DNA of 64,000 nt from Janthinobacterium agaricidamnosum (GTDB taxonomy: Bacteria > Pseudomonadota > Gammaproteobacteria > Burkholderiales > Burkholderiaceae_D): positions 4,402,001 to 4,466,000 of the forward strand of contig NZ_CP033019.1 of the NCBI RefSeq assembly GCF_003667705.1. Reading direction: 5' to 3'. The position numbers and the translations under genes were made by a program. Below the pieces are notes generated by a model. The model was not told where the DNA came from. It did no database searches and saw only the letters and a program-made list of their open reading frames with translations. Below, piece after piece: positions 1 to 12,119 of this stretch (positions within the stretch are counted from its first letter, which is position 1; the number at the start of each line of letters is the position of its first letter).

Positions 1-1776
1 TACGACACGGGCGTTTTCGGCGACGGCAGCAGCGCCTATTTTTCCATCCTGCACCACGAAGCGCGCGCCTGGGATTTCGATGCGCGCCAGGGCGGCGACC
101 AGTTCAATGCCAAATACGTCAACCGCAGCGAGGCGGGCAAGCTGACCCTGTTCTTCAATTACTCGGACAAGATCGAGCCGAACGAAGACAGCACCGTGCA
201 CGTGGCGGGCGAAACGAGCGCACCGTACACGCGCCCCTTCCTGTACCCGGACTTCAAGGCGGCCCTGAATTACCTGTCGCCCACGGGCGCGACGCCTGCC
301 GCGGACGGCAACAATTACCGCAATTACTACAGCGATGCGCAGCGCACCGATTACCTGGCCTACGCCAAGTTCGACGCAAACTTGTCCGAAGGCATGACAT
401 GGTCCAACCAGGTGTATTACCACAAGGATGACGGCGCCGGCGTGGTGGCCGGCCCCATCGGCGTGGCCGGCTTGCCGGGACTGTTCAGCGTGTACTACCC
501 GAAACAGAACCTGAAACAAGTGTTCGGCAACTCGGGCTACGCCGTGCGCACCACGGAATACGACATCAAGCGCGGCGGCTTCATTTCCACCGTGCGCAAG
601 GAAATCGGCGAGCACCAGCTGGAAGCGGGCCTGTGGCTGGAACAGAACCGCTCGTCCGCCTACCGCCGCTGGTATGCGCTCGACGTCAACAACCCCACCT
701 CGCCGTATGACCGCCCCAGCAATCCCTTGATCACGCAGTACGGCAGCGAGATCGACAACAAGGTGGTGCAACTGCACTTGCAGGATGAATGGCGCATCCG
801 CCCCGATATCGCCCTGCAGGCCGGTTTCAAGTCCAGCCTGCAGTTTGCCGACGGTCAATTCCCCGTGCAGCCAGCCCTGGGCGCCATCGCGGGCGGCTCG
901 ACGGCCTTGCCGGTCGGCACCATCAACACGAAAAAATGGTTCCTGCCGCAAGTGGGCGCGCGCTGGGACTTCACGCCGCAAGACCAGCTGTACTTCAATA
1001 TCCAGAAAAACATGCGCCAGTTCGTCACCTATGGCGGCGGCGGCGCCTCGCCGTGGAGCTTGTCGAGTCAGGCCGCGTTTGATCTGTTCAAGCGCGACGC
1101 CAAGCCGGAAACGGCCCTCACCTATGAAGTGGGCGTGCGCGGCAGCCATCCTTTGAGCCTGGGCGCCATCACGGCCATCGATGGCCAGGTCAACGTCTAC
1201 CACGTCGATTTCAGCAACCGCTTGCTGCAGATCAGCCCCACGCCCGTGATTTCCTCCATCATCGGCGGCAATCCCGTGCTGGCCAACGTGGGCAGCGTGC
1301 GCACGGACGGCATCGATATCGCGGGCACCGTGCACTTTGGTAACAATTTTTCGTTCTACAATGCCCTGTCGTACAACCGCTCGCAGTACGCGGACAATTA
1401 CAACAATGGCGCCGCGCTGGTCTTGACCGCTGGCAAGAACGTACCGGGCTCGCCGGAATGGCTGAACAAGTTCGTGGCTTCCGCCACGTTTGGCGATATT
1501 GAGGTGCAACTGACGGGAGACTATGTGGGCAAGCGCTACGCGACGTACACCAACGATTTGTCGGTCCCCAGCTATTTCCTGATGGGCCTGGGCGTGTCGG
1601 GCAAGCTGCCGGCCATGGCCGGCTGGCTGAAAAACCCGCGCTGGCGCGTGAACGTCAGCAACCTGGCCAACCGCGAAGGATCGCTGAACGTGGTCGTGGG
1701 CGCGGCCGACAAGACGTACAACACCTTCCCCATCGCCCCGCGCCAGGGCTTCCTGACCTTGACGGCGGATTTCTGA
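1..1776 (+). CDS. TonB-dependent outer-membrane receptor, C-terminal part (5' end outside window)
   Basis: The reading frame is open from base 1, so the N-terminal signal, plug and first barrel strands lie outside the window. The visible 591 residues show alternating aromatic/hydrophobic beta-strands with repeated NxY, FNxxY and YxRSQ patterns, and end in a terminal phenylalanine (TLTADF), the usual signal for barrel insertion by the BAM complex. Such receptors import scarce ligands using TonB energy. The stop codon overlaps the ATG of a glycerophosphodiesterase, which suggests co-transcription and a ligand related to phosphodiesters or an organophosphate. The substrate cannot be read from the sequence. 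Confidence is high for the family, low for the ligand. Confidence 0.88.
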   Translation, partial: YDTGVFGDGSSAYFSILHHEARAWDFDARQGGDQFNAKYVNRSEAGKLTLFFNYSDKIEPNEDSTVHVAGETSAPYTRPFLYPDFKAALNYLSPTGATPAADGNNYRNYYSDAQRTDYLAYAKFDANLSEGMTWSNQVYYHKDDGAGVVAGPIGVAGLPGLFSVYYPKQNLKQVFGNSGYAVRTTEYDIKRGGFISTVRKEIGEHQLEAGLWLEQNRSSAYRRWYALDVNNPTSPYDRPSNPLITQYGSEIDNKVVQLHLQDEWRIRPDIALQAGFKSSLQFADGQFPVQPALGAIAGGSTALPVGTINTKKWFLPQVGARWDFTPQDQLYFNIQKNMRQFVTYGGGGASPWSLSSQAAFDLFKRDAKPETALTYEVGVRGSHPLSLGAITAIDGQVNVYHVDFSNRLLQISPTPVISSIIGGNPVLANVGSVRTDGIDIAGTVHFGNNFSFYNALSYNRSQYADNYNNGAALVLTAGKNVPGSPEWLNKFVASATFGDIEVQLTGDYVGKRYATYTNDLSVPSYFLMGLGVSGKLPAMAGWLKNPRWRVNVSNLANREGSLNVVVGAADKTYNTFPIAPRQGFLTLTADF

Positions 1777-2906
1777 TGCGCTCACCCATCCTCCCGCAAC
1801 GGCACTTTTCGCGCCGCAACTTCGTCCAGGCGGCCGTGGGCGGCCTGGCCCTGGCGGCAGCACCGGGCTTTGCCGCCGGCCTGCTGGCCACGCCCCCGAG
1901 CCGCCCGCTCGTGTTCGCCCACCGGGGCGCCAGCGCCCTGCGCCCCGAGCATACCCTGGCGTCGTACGCCAAGGCCATCCTCGACGGTGCCGACTACGTC
2001 GAGCCGGACCTGGTGGCCACGCGCGACGGCATCCTCGTGGCGCGCCACGAAAGCAACCTGATCGACACCACCGACGTGGCGCGCCGGCCCGAGTTTGCCA
2101 GCCGGCGCGGCAAGAAGATGGTCGACGGCGAATGGCACGAAGGCTGGTTCGTTGACGACTTCACCCTGGCCGAACTGAAAACCCTGCGCGCCATCGAACG
2201 CTTGCCGAAAGTCCGCACCGGCAACACCTTGTACGATGGACAATTCCAGATCCCCACGTGGGAAGAAATCATCGATTTTGTTGCAGCGCAATCTGCCGCC
2301 AGCGGCCGGGTCATCGGCCTCGTGCCGGAGCTGAAAAGCTCGACCTACTTCCGCGATGCGGGCCTGGCGCTGGAAGACCGTTTCCTGTCGACCATGCTGG
2401 CGCACGAATACACGCGCCGCGCGCCGATCGAAATCCAGTCCTTCGAAGTGGCGAATCTGAAGTACCTGCGCGAGAAGCTGGGACGGCGCGCCAACGTGCG
2501 CCTGATGCAGCTGGTGGTGGGCGGCGACGTGCGTCCGATGGATGTCGTCAAGGCGGGCGGAAAGTTAACGTTTGGACAAATGACCACACCGGCCGGCCTG
2601 CGCGACATCGCCGCCTACGCGGACGTGGTGGCGCCGCCAACGCGAGCAATCATCGCGCTGGGCGCCGACCAGCGTCTGGCAAAACCCTCGTCCATCGTCG
2701 ACGATGCACACCAGGCCGGTTTGCTGCTGCACACGTGGACCTTCCGCCCGGAAAACCGTTTCCTGGCGGCCGACTTCCGCGATGGCAATGGCGAGAATGC
2801 GCGCAACGAAGCCGGTTCCGTGGCGGAAATGCGGCGTTACATCGAGACGGGACTGGACGGCTTTTTCAGCGACGATCCCGGTTTGGGACGCATCGCCGCC
2901 GGATAA
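1776..2906 (+). CDS. glpQ: Glycerophosphodiester phosphodiesterase, Tat-exported (GlpQ-type)
   Basis: GlpQ-type enzymes hydrolyse glycerophosphodiesters to glycerol-3-phosphate and an alcohol in the periplasm. The 376-aa product begins with a twin-arginine signal (SRRNFVQAA, residues 12–20) and a hydrophobic stretch. The GDPD core follows: HRGASALRPEHT at 49–60, with the metal- and acid–base-related residues E76, D78 and H91. Length fits periplasmic GlpQ (about 350–380 aa). The ATG overlaps the TGA of the upstream TonB receptor (TGATG), so translational coupling is likely and the receptor may deliver the substrate or a related ester. A stem-loop follows the stop. The family call is strong; substrate range is inferred. 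Confidence 0.93.
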   Translation: MRSPILPQRHFSRRNFVQAAVGGLALAAAPGFAAGLLATPPSRPLVFAHRGASALRPEHTLASYAKAILDGADYVEPDLVATRDGILVARHESNLIDTTDVARRPEFASRRGKKMVDGEWHEGWFVDDFTLAELKTLRAIERLPKVRTGNTLYDGQFQIPTWEEIIDFVAAQSAASGRVIGLVPELKSSTYFRDAGLALEDRFLSTMLAHEYTRRAPIEIQSFEVANLKYLREKLGRRANVRLMQLVVGGDVRPMDVVKAGGKLTFGQMTTPAGLRDIAAYADVVAPPTRAIIALGADQRLAKPSSIVDDAHQAGLLLHTWTFRPENRFLAADFRDGNGENARNEAGSVAEMRRYIETGLDGFFSDDPGLGRIAAG

Positions 2907-2930
2907 ACATTTGGTAACAAATTCTTTTTC

Positions 2931-2960
2931 AGGGCGTGGCCGGCGGCTACGCCCTTATTA
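2931..2960 (+). terminator. Stem-loop after glpQ
   Basis: The arms agggcgt (2931–2937) and acgccct (2949–2955) can pair around a GC-rich loop, followed by tattatt. Position 25 bases after the glpQ stop fits an intrinsic terminator, although the T-tract is imperfect. Confidence 0.5.
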
Positions 2961-3058
2961 TTCGTTTCTTGAATTTCTGAAATTGGAATTTGAAATTAGA
3001 CATATATCGCCAAGTCCATTATTGTGCAATGCAACAACAGACCATTCATGGAGGGCAT

Positions 3059-3340
3059 ATGTCCACTTTTACCAACACCTACAGCAACGACAACGACAAC
3101 TACTTCAGCAACCTGGGCCGTGCGACGCGCGCCTTCCTGGGCGCCCTGCTCGCTTCCAAGCCGTACAGCGAACTGGCCCAGAAGGAAGTCATCGCCAGCG
3201 CGACGACCAGCGCCGACGACGAACGCTATGTACGCCCAAGCAAGCGCGATTTCGCCCTGCTGAACTCGGAAGCAAACCGCTACGAAAAGCTGATGCCTAA
3301 CCTCGCAGCCGAGTTGCGTTTCTTGGCCTCGCGCGGCTAA
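3059..3340 (+). CDS. Small conserved-looking protein of unknown function, 93 aa
   Basis: I do not recognise this family. The start is fixed by a ggaggg Shine–Dalgarno a few bases upstream of the ATG at 3059; an upstream in-frame ATG at 2990 has no such site. The product is soluble-looking. It has an N-terminal Asn/Asp/Tyr-rich stretch (about 1–18), a short hydrophobic helix (FLGALLASKPY, about 25–35), a charged middle and a C-terminal LAAELRFLASRG helix. It is followed after 23 bases by a 30-residue membrane peptide with its own SD, so the two form a probable bicistronic unit. The upstream DNA is AT-rich and promoter-like. Confidence 0.72.
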   Translation: MSTFTNTYSNDNDNYFSNLGRATRAFLGALLASKPYSELAQKEVIASATTSADDERYVRPSKRDFALLNSEANRYEKLMPNLAAELRFLASRG

Positions 3341-3363
3341 CTAAATACTGAAAGGATTTTTAT

Positions 3364-3456
3364 ATGATGTTTCTCGAAACCGCACTGATCGCCGTAGCCG
3401 TCGTCGTTACCGGCATCCATTTCTACCTGATCTCGACCGGCAAGGCCCGTTTCTGA
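3364..3456 (+). CDS. 30-residue single-span membrane peptide
   Basis: A 30-codon frame reads MMFLETALIAVAVVVTG... and ends HFYLISTGKARF. It has one hydrophobic span (about residues 3–23) and a basic C-terminus (K27, R29), so the C-terminus probably faces the cytoplasm. An aaagga Shine–Dalgarno lies about 9 bases upstream. A second ATG at 3367 could also be used. It resembles other small one-helix proteins that bind larger membrane complexes, but I cannot match it to CydX, KdpF or any named one. It probably shares an mRNA with the upstream 93-aa gene. Confidence 0.6.
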   Translation: MMFLETALIAVAVVVTGIHFYLISTGKARF

Positions 3457-3570
3457 TCAGCAAGCAGCAAGGCAGTCGTGTATAGCAGTAGAAAGTAAGA
3501 AGTACCAGGTAGTAATACAGCTGTGATATGTCAGCCTGGCAATCGGTTCAGGCTGGCAAGTGGGAAGTAC

Positions 3571-3894
3571 TCAGTGCGGCGCGGCAGCATCCACCGGCGT
3601 TTCCTGCAGTGGCGGGGTTTGTCCCTTGCGCACGATCTGCACGAAAATCTCATTCTGTTTGACCATGCCCAGCTCATAGCGGGCACGCTCCTCGACGGCG
3701 CCGGTACCATCTTTCAGGTCGCGCACTTCGGATTCGAGCTTGGCGTTGCGCGCCTTCAATTCCATATTCTTTTTATTCGCCACCGCCACCTGGGCTTCCA
3801 TGTCGGCAACGCGCAGCCAGCCGCCTTTACCCAGCCAGAGGGGAAATTGGATCAGCAGCAGCAGGGCTGCCAGGGCGAGCGTAATCAGGCGCAT
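3571..3894 (-). CDS. ftsB: Cell division protein FtsB
   Basis: FtsB is a bitopic membrane protein of the divisome that forms a coiled-coil complex with FtsL and FtsQ at midcell and helps activate septal peptidoglycan synthesis. The 107-aa product has a short cytoplasmic start, one membrane span ([20 protein letters not shown]), and then a heptad-like coiled coil with the typical [19 protein letters not shown] pattern and the family's [14 protein letters not shown] motif. Position downstream of eno is the classic gene order. I chose the ATG at 3894; a TTG at 3912 would add six residues, but it falls at the foot of a strong hairpin. Confidence 0.93.
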   Translation of the reverse strand: MRLITLALAALLLLIQFPLWLGKGGWLRVADMEAQVAVANKKNMELKARNAKLESEVRDLKDGTGAVEERARYELGMVKQNEIFVQIVRKGQTPPLQETPVDAAAPH

Positions 3895-3913
3895 GGGGTA
3901 GTCGGTTAACAAA

Positions 3914-3935
3914 CCGGCCGGATATCTCCGGCCGG
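3914..3935 (-). terminator. Strong hairpin between eno and ftsB
   Basis: A perfect 9-bp stem (ccggccgga / tccggccgg) with loop tatc lies between the eno stop and the ftsB start. On the minus strand it is followed by TTTGTT. It could act as a partial terminator or attenuator that lowers ftsB expression relative to eno. Confidence 0.5.
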
Positions 3936-3955
3936 CCAGTGGGTTTTACATCAGC

Positions 3956-7077
<3,122 letters not shown>

Positions 7078-7278
7078 CTAAAGCCCGCCTGCGTCGCCCC
7101 CCGCGCGCGGAAATTTGCGCCAAATACCGACTATCCCTCCCCCTCCTGCTGTCTACGCACAACAAAATTACCCGATAGCAAGAATTGAAATATTTCCAAT
7201 TCCATACTTTGTGTGGGCGAGCGAACAGACCCTGCCGCGCCCTGGCCGCAGACTGGGATTTTTCAACAGGAGGTCACC

Positions 7279-7686
7279 ATGAGCTACGAAGAACGCGACG
7301 CCTACGGCATGTATGTCAACCGCGGCCACAAAGGCCCCGGCCCTGAACTGATGGGTGCCGACACCCTGATCGGCGACCATGTGCACAACGCCAAGGATGA
7401 ACACCTGGGCGAAATCAAGGAAATCATGATCGACATGCGCAGCGGCAAGATTGCCTACGCCGTCATGTCGCACGGCGGTGTCTTCACCATCGGCGAAAAA
7501 CTGTTCGCCGTGCCCTGGGAAGCGCTGCTGCTCGACACCGTCAACAAGCGCTTCACCCTGAACGTCGACAAGGAACGCATCGAAAACGCGCCCGGCTTCG
7601 ATACCGATAACTGGCCGAACATGGCGGACAGCGCCTGGGCGACGTCGATCCATAGTTACTATGGCACCACTCCACGCGAGTATTAA
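7279..7686 (+). CDS. PRC-barrel domain protein 1 (135 aa)
   Basis: PRC-barrel domains are small beta-barrels found in RNA-processing (RimM) and photosynthetic reaction-centre proteins, and in many stress-related stand-alone proteins of unclear role. A strong SD (caggagg) precedes the ATG at 7279. The barrel spans about residues 24–95, with the runs LMGADTLIGD, IKEIMIDMRSGKIAYAV and KLFAVPWEALLLDTVNKRF. The protein is close to the product at 45757–46341, which differs mainly by a long Ser/Gly tail; the two are paralogues. Upstream DNA holds an AT-rich inverted repeat (GAATTG…CAATTC, 7182–7202) that could be an operator. No enzymatic role is evident. Confidence 0.85.
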   Translation: MSYEERDAYGMYVNRGHKGPGPELMGADTLIGDHVHNAKDEHLGEIKEIMIDMRSGKIAYAVMSHGGVFTIGEKLFAVPWEALLLDTVNKRFTLNVDKERIENAPGFDTDNWPNMADSAWATSIHSYYGTTPREY

Positions 7687-7717
7687 TTAACCCCTAAGCG
7701 GAGGGCTGGGGTGCACC

Positions 7718-9973
7718 TTAAAACCGGTACTCCAGCCCCGCCACATACGTCCTGCCCCGCGCCGTGCTCAACGGCGTGTTGTCCTGCGACTGCGACGGCA
7801 TCGAATTCAGGCGGTTCAGCGCTTCCGAAAAATCCTTGTTCATGGCGTTCTGCACGGACAGGCGCAGGAACAGGTTTTTCGACACCTGGTAACTCGCATA
7901 CAAGTCGATCACGGCCGGTATCTTCGGATTGTCAGCCTTCAGCACTTCACCCGTCGCTTCATCGGCTTCGTTGTCCGGCGACAGGCGGCGGTTCGAACCC
8001 GTGTGCTTGAGGATCGCGCCCACTTCCAGTTTGTTATCCAGCAGGCGCGTGCCCACGTCGAGGTTGTAATACACGCTGGGCAGCTCGCTGATGTCGGCCG
8101 CGCCGAACCAGGCGCTGGCGATCGAGGTGGGCTGGCGCGTCGTTTCACGCGTGTACGACAGGCGCGCATACGCCGGTCCCAGATGATATTGCGCTTCCAG
8201 TTCCCATCCGCGCGAATACACGGGCGTGGCCGAGTTGATGTAGATATACATATTCGTCATGTAGTCATCGACATTCTGCCAATCATTGGCAAGCACTTCC
8301 GCGATATTGCACTTGCGGCCGCGGTCGCACACGAGGAAGGACTGGCTGGTGATATAGCCATCAATCTTGCTCTTGAAATACAGCGCCTTGAAATTCAGCA
8401 CGTCATTCTTGCTCAGCAAGCCATGCAGGCTGGAATTGAAGCCCAGCTGATAGGTCGTCGCTTTCTCGCCCTTCAGAAACGGGTTCATCGAAGCCCCGCC
8501 GTCATTCGAGAAAAACACTTCCTGCGGATTCGGCCCGCGCATGGTGCGCTCGGCGCTGGCAAACGGCTGGAACCACGGTGTCACTTGCGCGGAAACGAGC
8601 AGCGAAGGGTTGATGCCGTGTTCTTTCAGCGCAATATTGCTCGCCCCTTGCGGGAAACACTGCACGCGCGGATCGCAGGCGGGCTTGTGGCCGGTCAAAT
8701 CAAAGTGCGTGGTGTTCAGGCCCGCATTGACCTGAACCATGCCACGGTTGTATTGCAGGCCCGCGTACAGACTGCTGATCTTTTGCACGCCCTCGGGGCC
8801 GAAGGTATTGTTTTCAATCGATTGCTGGTTCGCATCCGGGTTGTCCGGATCGTCGACGAGGCTTTCCACGTGCTTGCTGTACTTGTTGCGCATCAGCTTG
8901 CCGCCCACCGTCACCAGCGCATCGCCGCCGGCCAGCTTGAAGCTGCTGGTGTTGTTGATGTCGATGGCATCGGCGCGGTTGGCCGCATTCGTGTTGATGA
9001 AATTGGTCAACGCTTCAGGCATATATTTCTGGTTACCACGGCTGCTGCTGGCCACCACATTGAGGTCGATCAATTCCGAAAACGGCGTGTAGTGATATTT
9101 GACGTAGTAGTCATTGCTGCGGATATCGCGGCGCGTAAACGTGCTGCGGTAGTCGCGCGCCGACAGCTCCAGGGCGTGGAAGTCGCTCAATGTGAGATCC
9201 AGCTTGAGCAGCTGCGACTTGGGCTTTTGCTTGTAATAGCGGTTGTAGCCGAAACCGAATTCCTCGCTGTTGACGCCTTTCGCATTCTTGTAATTGTTGC
9301 CGATAACACTCGCGCTGGTGGCCGCCATGAAGCCTACGCTGCCGCCATCGAAGGCAGGGTTTTTCATGGCCACGGCCAGCATGGCGCTGCGTCCGACACC
9401 GTTGTTCCCTGTCGACATCTTCGTGCGCGCGCCCACCTTTTCGCCGGCGAAGACCACGTCATCGACGCCGATGGTGCGGAAGTTGGCGCTGCCGGCCAGT
9501 GCATTGACGCCATCGCCGCCGACCACATTGCCGCGTGACACGTCCACGCCGATGATGAAGTTCGGGTCGATCAGGGCGCCGAACTGGCTGCTGGGCACGC
9601 CGCCGTGCGACACGGACGACGGTGCGCTGCCATAGTAATTCTGGCTCACGCCATCGACCATCATGTTGACGCGGCCCAGGCCCGACAAGCCGCGGATGTT
9701 GACGCTGACGGCGCCCTGCGCCGGATCGATCTGGGTAAACGTGCCCGGCATGCTGCGCACGATCTGGTCCACGGGTTGCAAGCGCGTGTCCGCGCCGCGT
9801 GCGCTGACGGCGCCCGGTTTTTCCAGCGCCTGCTGTTCCGCCGGAACCGTTTCACCCGATACATTCAGCGGCGAAAACACCACCTTGCCGTCGCTACTTT
9901 CTTGCGCCCATGTCTGCTGCGCCAGCAACGCCATGCAGACGCCCACGGCTCGTGTCATTGTCTTGATATGCAT
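7718..9973 (-). CDS. TonB-dependent receptor, haem/haemoprotein type
   Basis: This 751-aa outer-membrane receptor has a cleavable signal (about 1–23, ending QQTWAQ), a plug with the VSVNIRGLSGLGRVNMMVDG region, and a 22-strand-type barrel ending in GLEYRF. Two segments resemble the conserved FRAP and NPNL boxes of haem receptors (…TMRGPNPQEVFF… and NPFLKGEKATTYQLGF). The gene lies directly downstream of chaN, exbB, exbD and tonB on the same strand, so it is probably the cognate receptor of this dedicated TonB complex. The start at 9973 has a cgagggtgt leader. A haem or haemoglobin ligand is inferred from motifs and context and is not proven. Confidence 0.88.
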   Translation of the reverse strand: MHIKTMTRAVGVCMALLAQQTWAQESSDGKVVFSPLNVSGETVPAEQQALEKPGAVSARGADTRLQPVDQIVRSMPGTFTQIDPAQGAVSVNIRGLSGLGRVNMMVDGVSQNYYGSAPSSVSHGGVPSSQFGALIDPNFIIGVDVSRGNVVGGDGVNALAGSANFRTIGVDDVVFAGEKVGARTKMSTGNNGVGRSAMLAVAMKNPAFDGGSVGFMAATSASVIGNNYKNAKGVNSEEFGFGYNRYYKQKPKSQLLKLDLTLSDFHALELSARDYRSTFTRRDIRSNDYYVKYHYTPFSELIDLNVVASSSRGNQKYMPEALTNFINTNAANRADAIDINNTSSFKLAGGDALVTVGGKLMRNKYSKHVESLVDDPDNPDANQQSIENNTFGPEGVQKISSLYAGLQYNRGMVQVNAGLNTTHFDLTGHKPACDPRVQCFPQGASNIALKEHGINPSLLVSAQVTPWFQPFASAERTMRGPNPQEVFFSNDGGASMNPFLKGEKATTYQLGFNSSLHGLLSKNDVLNFKALYFKSKIDGYITSQSFLVCDRGRKCNIAEVLANDWQNVDDYMTNMYIYINSATPVYSRGWELEAQYHLGPAYARLSYTRETTRQPTSIASAWFGAADISELPSVYYNLDVGTRLLDNKLEVGAILKHTGSNRRLSPDNEADEATGEVLKADNPKIPAVIDLYASYQVSKNLFLRLSVQNAMNKDFSEALNRLNSMPSQSQDNTPLSTARGRTYVAGLEYRF

Positions 9974-10023
9974 ACACCCTCGATTTGTTATGGTTGGATT
10001 TTTAATGAATACAATCGGCATCC

Positions 10024-10797
10024 TCATGCCTTGTCCTGCCCTGGCTCCAGCTTGAACGAGACGGGCAAGGTGACGGTCACCGTGCCCTGGTGTAAGACCT
10101 TGTCGGGCGGCGCCGGCAGCGGCTGCGCGCGCTGCAGCACTTGCAGCGCTTCGCGGTCGAGCAGCACCGTGCCCGATGAAGTGACCAGTTCGCTGGCCAG
10201 CAGCTTGCCGTCGCGGTCCACCTGGAAGCGTACCCAGGCGGCGCCGGCCCGCTTGCGCTGGCGCGCGTCGCCCGGATAGCGTTTGAAATGGGCCAGGTGG
10301 CTGAGCACCCGGCTTTGCCAGCTGGCGGGCGCAGCGCTGGCGGGCGGCGTGTCGCTGTCGAACGGCGCCGCCTGCGGACCGCGCACCGAACTTGGCGCCG
10401 GCGTGGCGCTGCTGCTGGCCTGGGCTTGCATGGACGCTTCCCTGGCGGCATCCTTGCCGGGATCTGGCGACGGACTGGCTTCTGCCTTCGCTTTTTTTTC
10501 GGCCGCGACGATTTGCGGCGCGGCGGCGCGCGCCAGCACGGGCAGCGCTTGCTGCCTGGTCGTACTCTTTTTCGGTTGGGCTGCGCTGGACGCGGCCGAC
10601 TGGCGCGCCCCTGCCGCTGCCGCCTGTTGCGTCTCCGGCGACATCGCTTGCGCGGCAAATACGACCATCACGCTGGCGGGCGGCTGCGCGGGCGCGACAG
10701 CGACGGGCTGCCAGGCCATCCACAGCAGCAGCGACAGTGCGGTAGCTGCCACCAGCGACGTGGCGATGCCCCAGCTCAATACCGGACGGGGATTCAC
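10024..10797 (-). CDS. tonB: TonB energy transducer
   Basis: TonB couples the ExbB/ExbD proton channel to outer-membrane receptors. The 257-aa protein has one N-terminal membrane anchor (about 8–28), a long Ala/Pro/Ser/Lys-rich periplasmic linker and a C-terminal TonB domain. That domain includes the conserved WxSRVLxHL and YPxDARQRxxxGxxWVRFxVDRDG pattern, giving YPGDARQRKRAGAAWVRF here. The ATG overlaps the exbD stop by four bases, so translation is coupled. Only 50 bases separate it from the receptor gene. It is likely dedicated to that receptor rather than the cell's general TonB. Confidence 0.93.
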   Translation of the reverse strand: MNPRPVLSWGIATSLVAATALSLLLWMAWQPVAVAPAQPPASVMVVFAAQAMSPETQQAAAAGARQSAASSAAQPKKSTTRQQALPVLARAAAPQIVAAEKKAKAEASPSPDPGKDAAREASMQAQASSSATPAPSSVRGPQAAPFDSDTPPASAAPASWQSRVLSHLAHFKRYPGDARQRKRAGAAWVRFQVDRDGKLLASELVTSSGTVLLDREALQVLQRAQPLPAPPDKVLHQGTVTVTLPVSFKLEPGQDKA

Positions 10798-11219
10798 CCG
10801 CCCTCCCGGCCCACCAGGCCCACTTTCAGATAGCCGGCCTGGCGCAGGGCATCCATCACGCCCAGCACGTCTTCATACGCGGCTTGCTTGTCAGCCTGGA
10901 AGAACAGCGTGCGCTGGCGGTCGCCGCCCGTCTGTGCATCGAGCAGGCTGCCCAGCTGCCCGCGCGCCACGGGCGACTCGCCCAGGTACAGGCTGTGGTC
11001 GGCTTTCAGGGAAACGAACACCGGTTTTTCGGGACGCGGCTCGGGCTTGGCCGTGGCGGCCGGCAAGTCGATCTTCAGGTCGACGGTGGCCAGCGGCGAG
11101 ACCACCATGAAGATGATCAAGAGCACCAGCATCACGTCGATGAAGGGCGTGACATTGATCTCACTCAATTCCGGCATGTCGGCCGTGTCGTCGTCCTGCG
11201 ATGGGAAAAGGCTGGCCAT
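10794..11219 (-). CDS. exbD: Biopolymer transport protein ExbD
   Basis: ExbD forms the proton-conducting inner-membrane complex with ExbB and TonB. The 141-aa product has a short cytoplasmic tail, one membrane span (about 26–43, FIDVMLVLLIIFMVVSPL) with the essential aspartate at D28, and a periplasmic domain ending near KVGLVGREGG. The INVTPFIDVMLVLLIIFM signature is diagnostic of the ExbD/TolR family. It sits three bases after exbB and overlaps tonB, typical of one mRNA. Confidence 0.95.
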   Translation of the reverse strand: MASLFPSQDDDTADMPELSEINVTPFIDVMLVLLIIFMVVSPLATVDLKIDLPAATAKPEPRPEKPVFVSLKADHSLYLGESPVARGQLGSLLDAQTGGDRQRTLFFQADKQAAYEDVLGVMDALRQAGYLKVGLVGREGG

Positions 11220-11222
11220 GGC

Positions 11223-11978
11223 TCAGGCCTGCTGGCGCAGGTCGAGGTCGCGGCTCAGCATCAGCAGCACTTGCGCGGAAGCGGCCCGCAGCTGCGCCTT
11301 GTACTGATTGATGCCACGGCTCAAGACGTTGTAGATGACGACGGCGGGTATCGCCGCCACCAGGCCCAGCGCTGTCGCCAGCAAGGCTTCCGCGATACCG
11401 GGCGCGACGGTCGCCAGGTTCGTGCTCTGGCTGACGGCGATGCCGATAAAACTGTTCATGATGCCCCACACGGTGCCGAACAGGCCGACGAACGGTGCCA
11501 CGGCGCCTATGCTCGCCAGTAAACCGATGCCTTGCGTCATGCTGCGTACCTTGTGTGCGATCAATTGCTCCTGGCGAAACCCGGCACGCTCCTTCAGGGC
11601 CGCCGCCGGCGCGCTGGCATGCGACAGACTCAGTTCCTGCTGCACCTCGGCCAGCAGCTGCTGCGCCAGCGAATTGCTGCCTGCGCCCTCCACTTTGGCG
11701 GCCGCGTCCGGCAAGGACGTTGCCGTCTTCAGCATGGCGACGGCTTGCGCCGCCGCGCGCCGCGCTTGCAGCAAGCTGGCGCCCTTCACCAGCAAGACCA
11801 CCCAGGTGGCCAGCGCGGCGAGCAGCAAGCCGATGAGCACGCTTTTGACGATCTGGTCGGCGGCGAAGAACATGCCCAGCGGCGACATATCGTGCGGCAA
11901 GGCGGACGCTTGCGCCGTGGCATGGAACAGGGAAAGAAACACGCCGCCGGCGGCGGCTTTGATACAGAGGATACGCAT
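11223..11978 (-). CDS. exbB: MotA/TolQ/ExbB proton channel protein ExbB
   Basis: ExbB is the pentameric inner-membrane scaffold of the TonB motor. The 251-aa protein starts with a hydrophobic, signal-like segment ending near ATAQAS. It then has a membrane span (about 43–65), a long cytoplasmic loop with an ALKERAGFRQEQ helix, and the family core GLLASIGAVAPFVGLFGTVWG and AEALLATALGLVAAIPAVVIYN. I chose the ATG at 11978; a TTG 12 codons upstream is possible but lacks a convincing ribosome site. It follows chaN after 141 bases that contain a stem-loop. Confidence 0.93.
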   Translation of the reverse strand: MRILCIKAAAGGVFLSLFHATAQASALPHDMSPLGMFFAADQIVKSVLIGLLLAALATWVVLLVKGASLLQARRAAAQAVAMLKTATSLPDAAAKVEGAGSNSLAQQLLAEVQQELSLSHASAPAAALKERAGFRQEQLIAHKVRSMTQGIGLLASIGAVAPFVGLFGTVWGIMNSFIGIAVSQSTNLATVAPGIAEALLATALGLVAAIPAVVIYNVLSRGINQYKAQLRAASAQVLLMLSRDLDLRQQA

Positions 11979-12086
11979 GGGAGCTTCAACAGGTAACAGG
12001 CATGGCTGCGCCAACGGCGCGCACGCGCATGCAAAAAAATCGGAAAAACTACCTGGCTGCTGCGAAGAAGCTTGCTGGGGAGGAGT

Positions 12087-12105
12087 GCCGGGCTGAACGC
12101 CCGGC
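12087..12105 (-). other. Stem-loop between chaN and exbB
   Basis: Perfect 7-bp arms gccgggc/gcccggc enclose tgaac. No T-tract follows on the minus strand, so it is more likely an mRNA-stability or partial-attenuation element inside the haem operon than a full terminator. Confidence 0.4.
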
Positions 12106-12119
12106 GGAGTTACAACGAA

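Noticed and set aside
9974..10723. N-terminal extension of the haem receptor frame
   Set aside because: It runs antisense-frame through tonB and reads as low-complexity; the ATG at 9973 begins a proper signal peptide.
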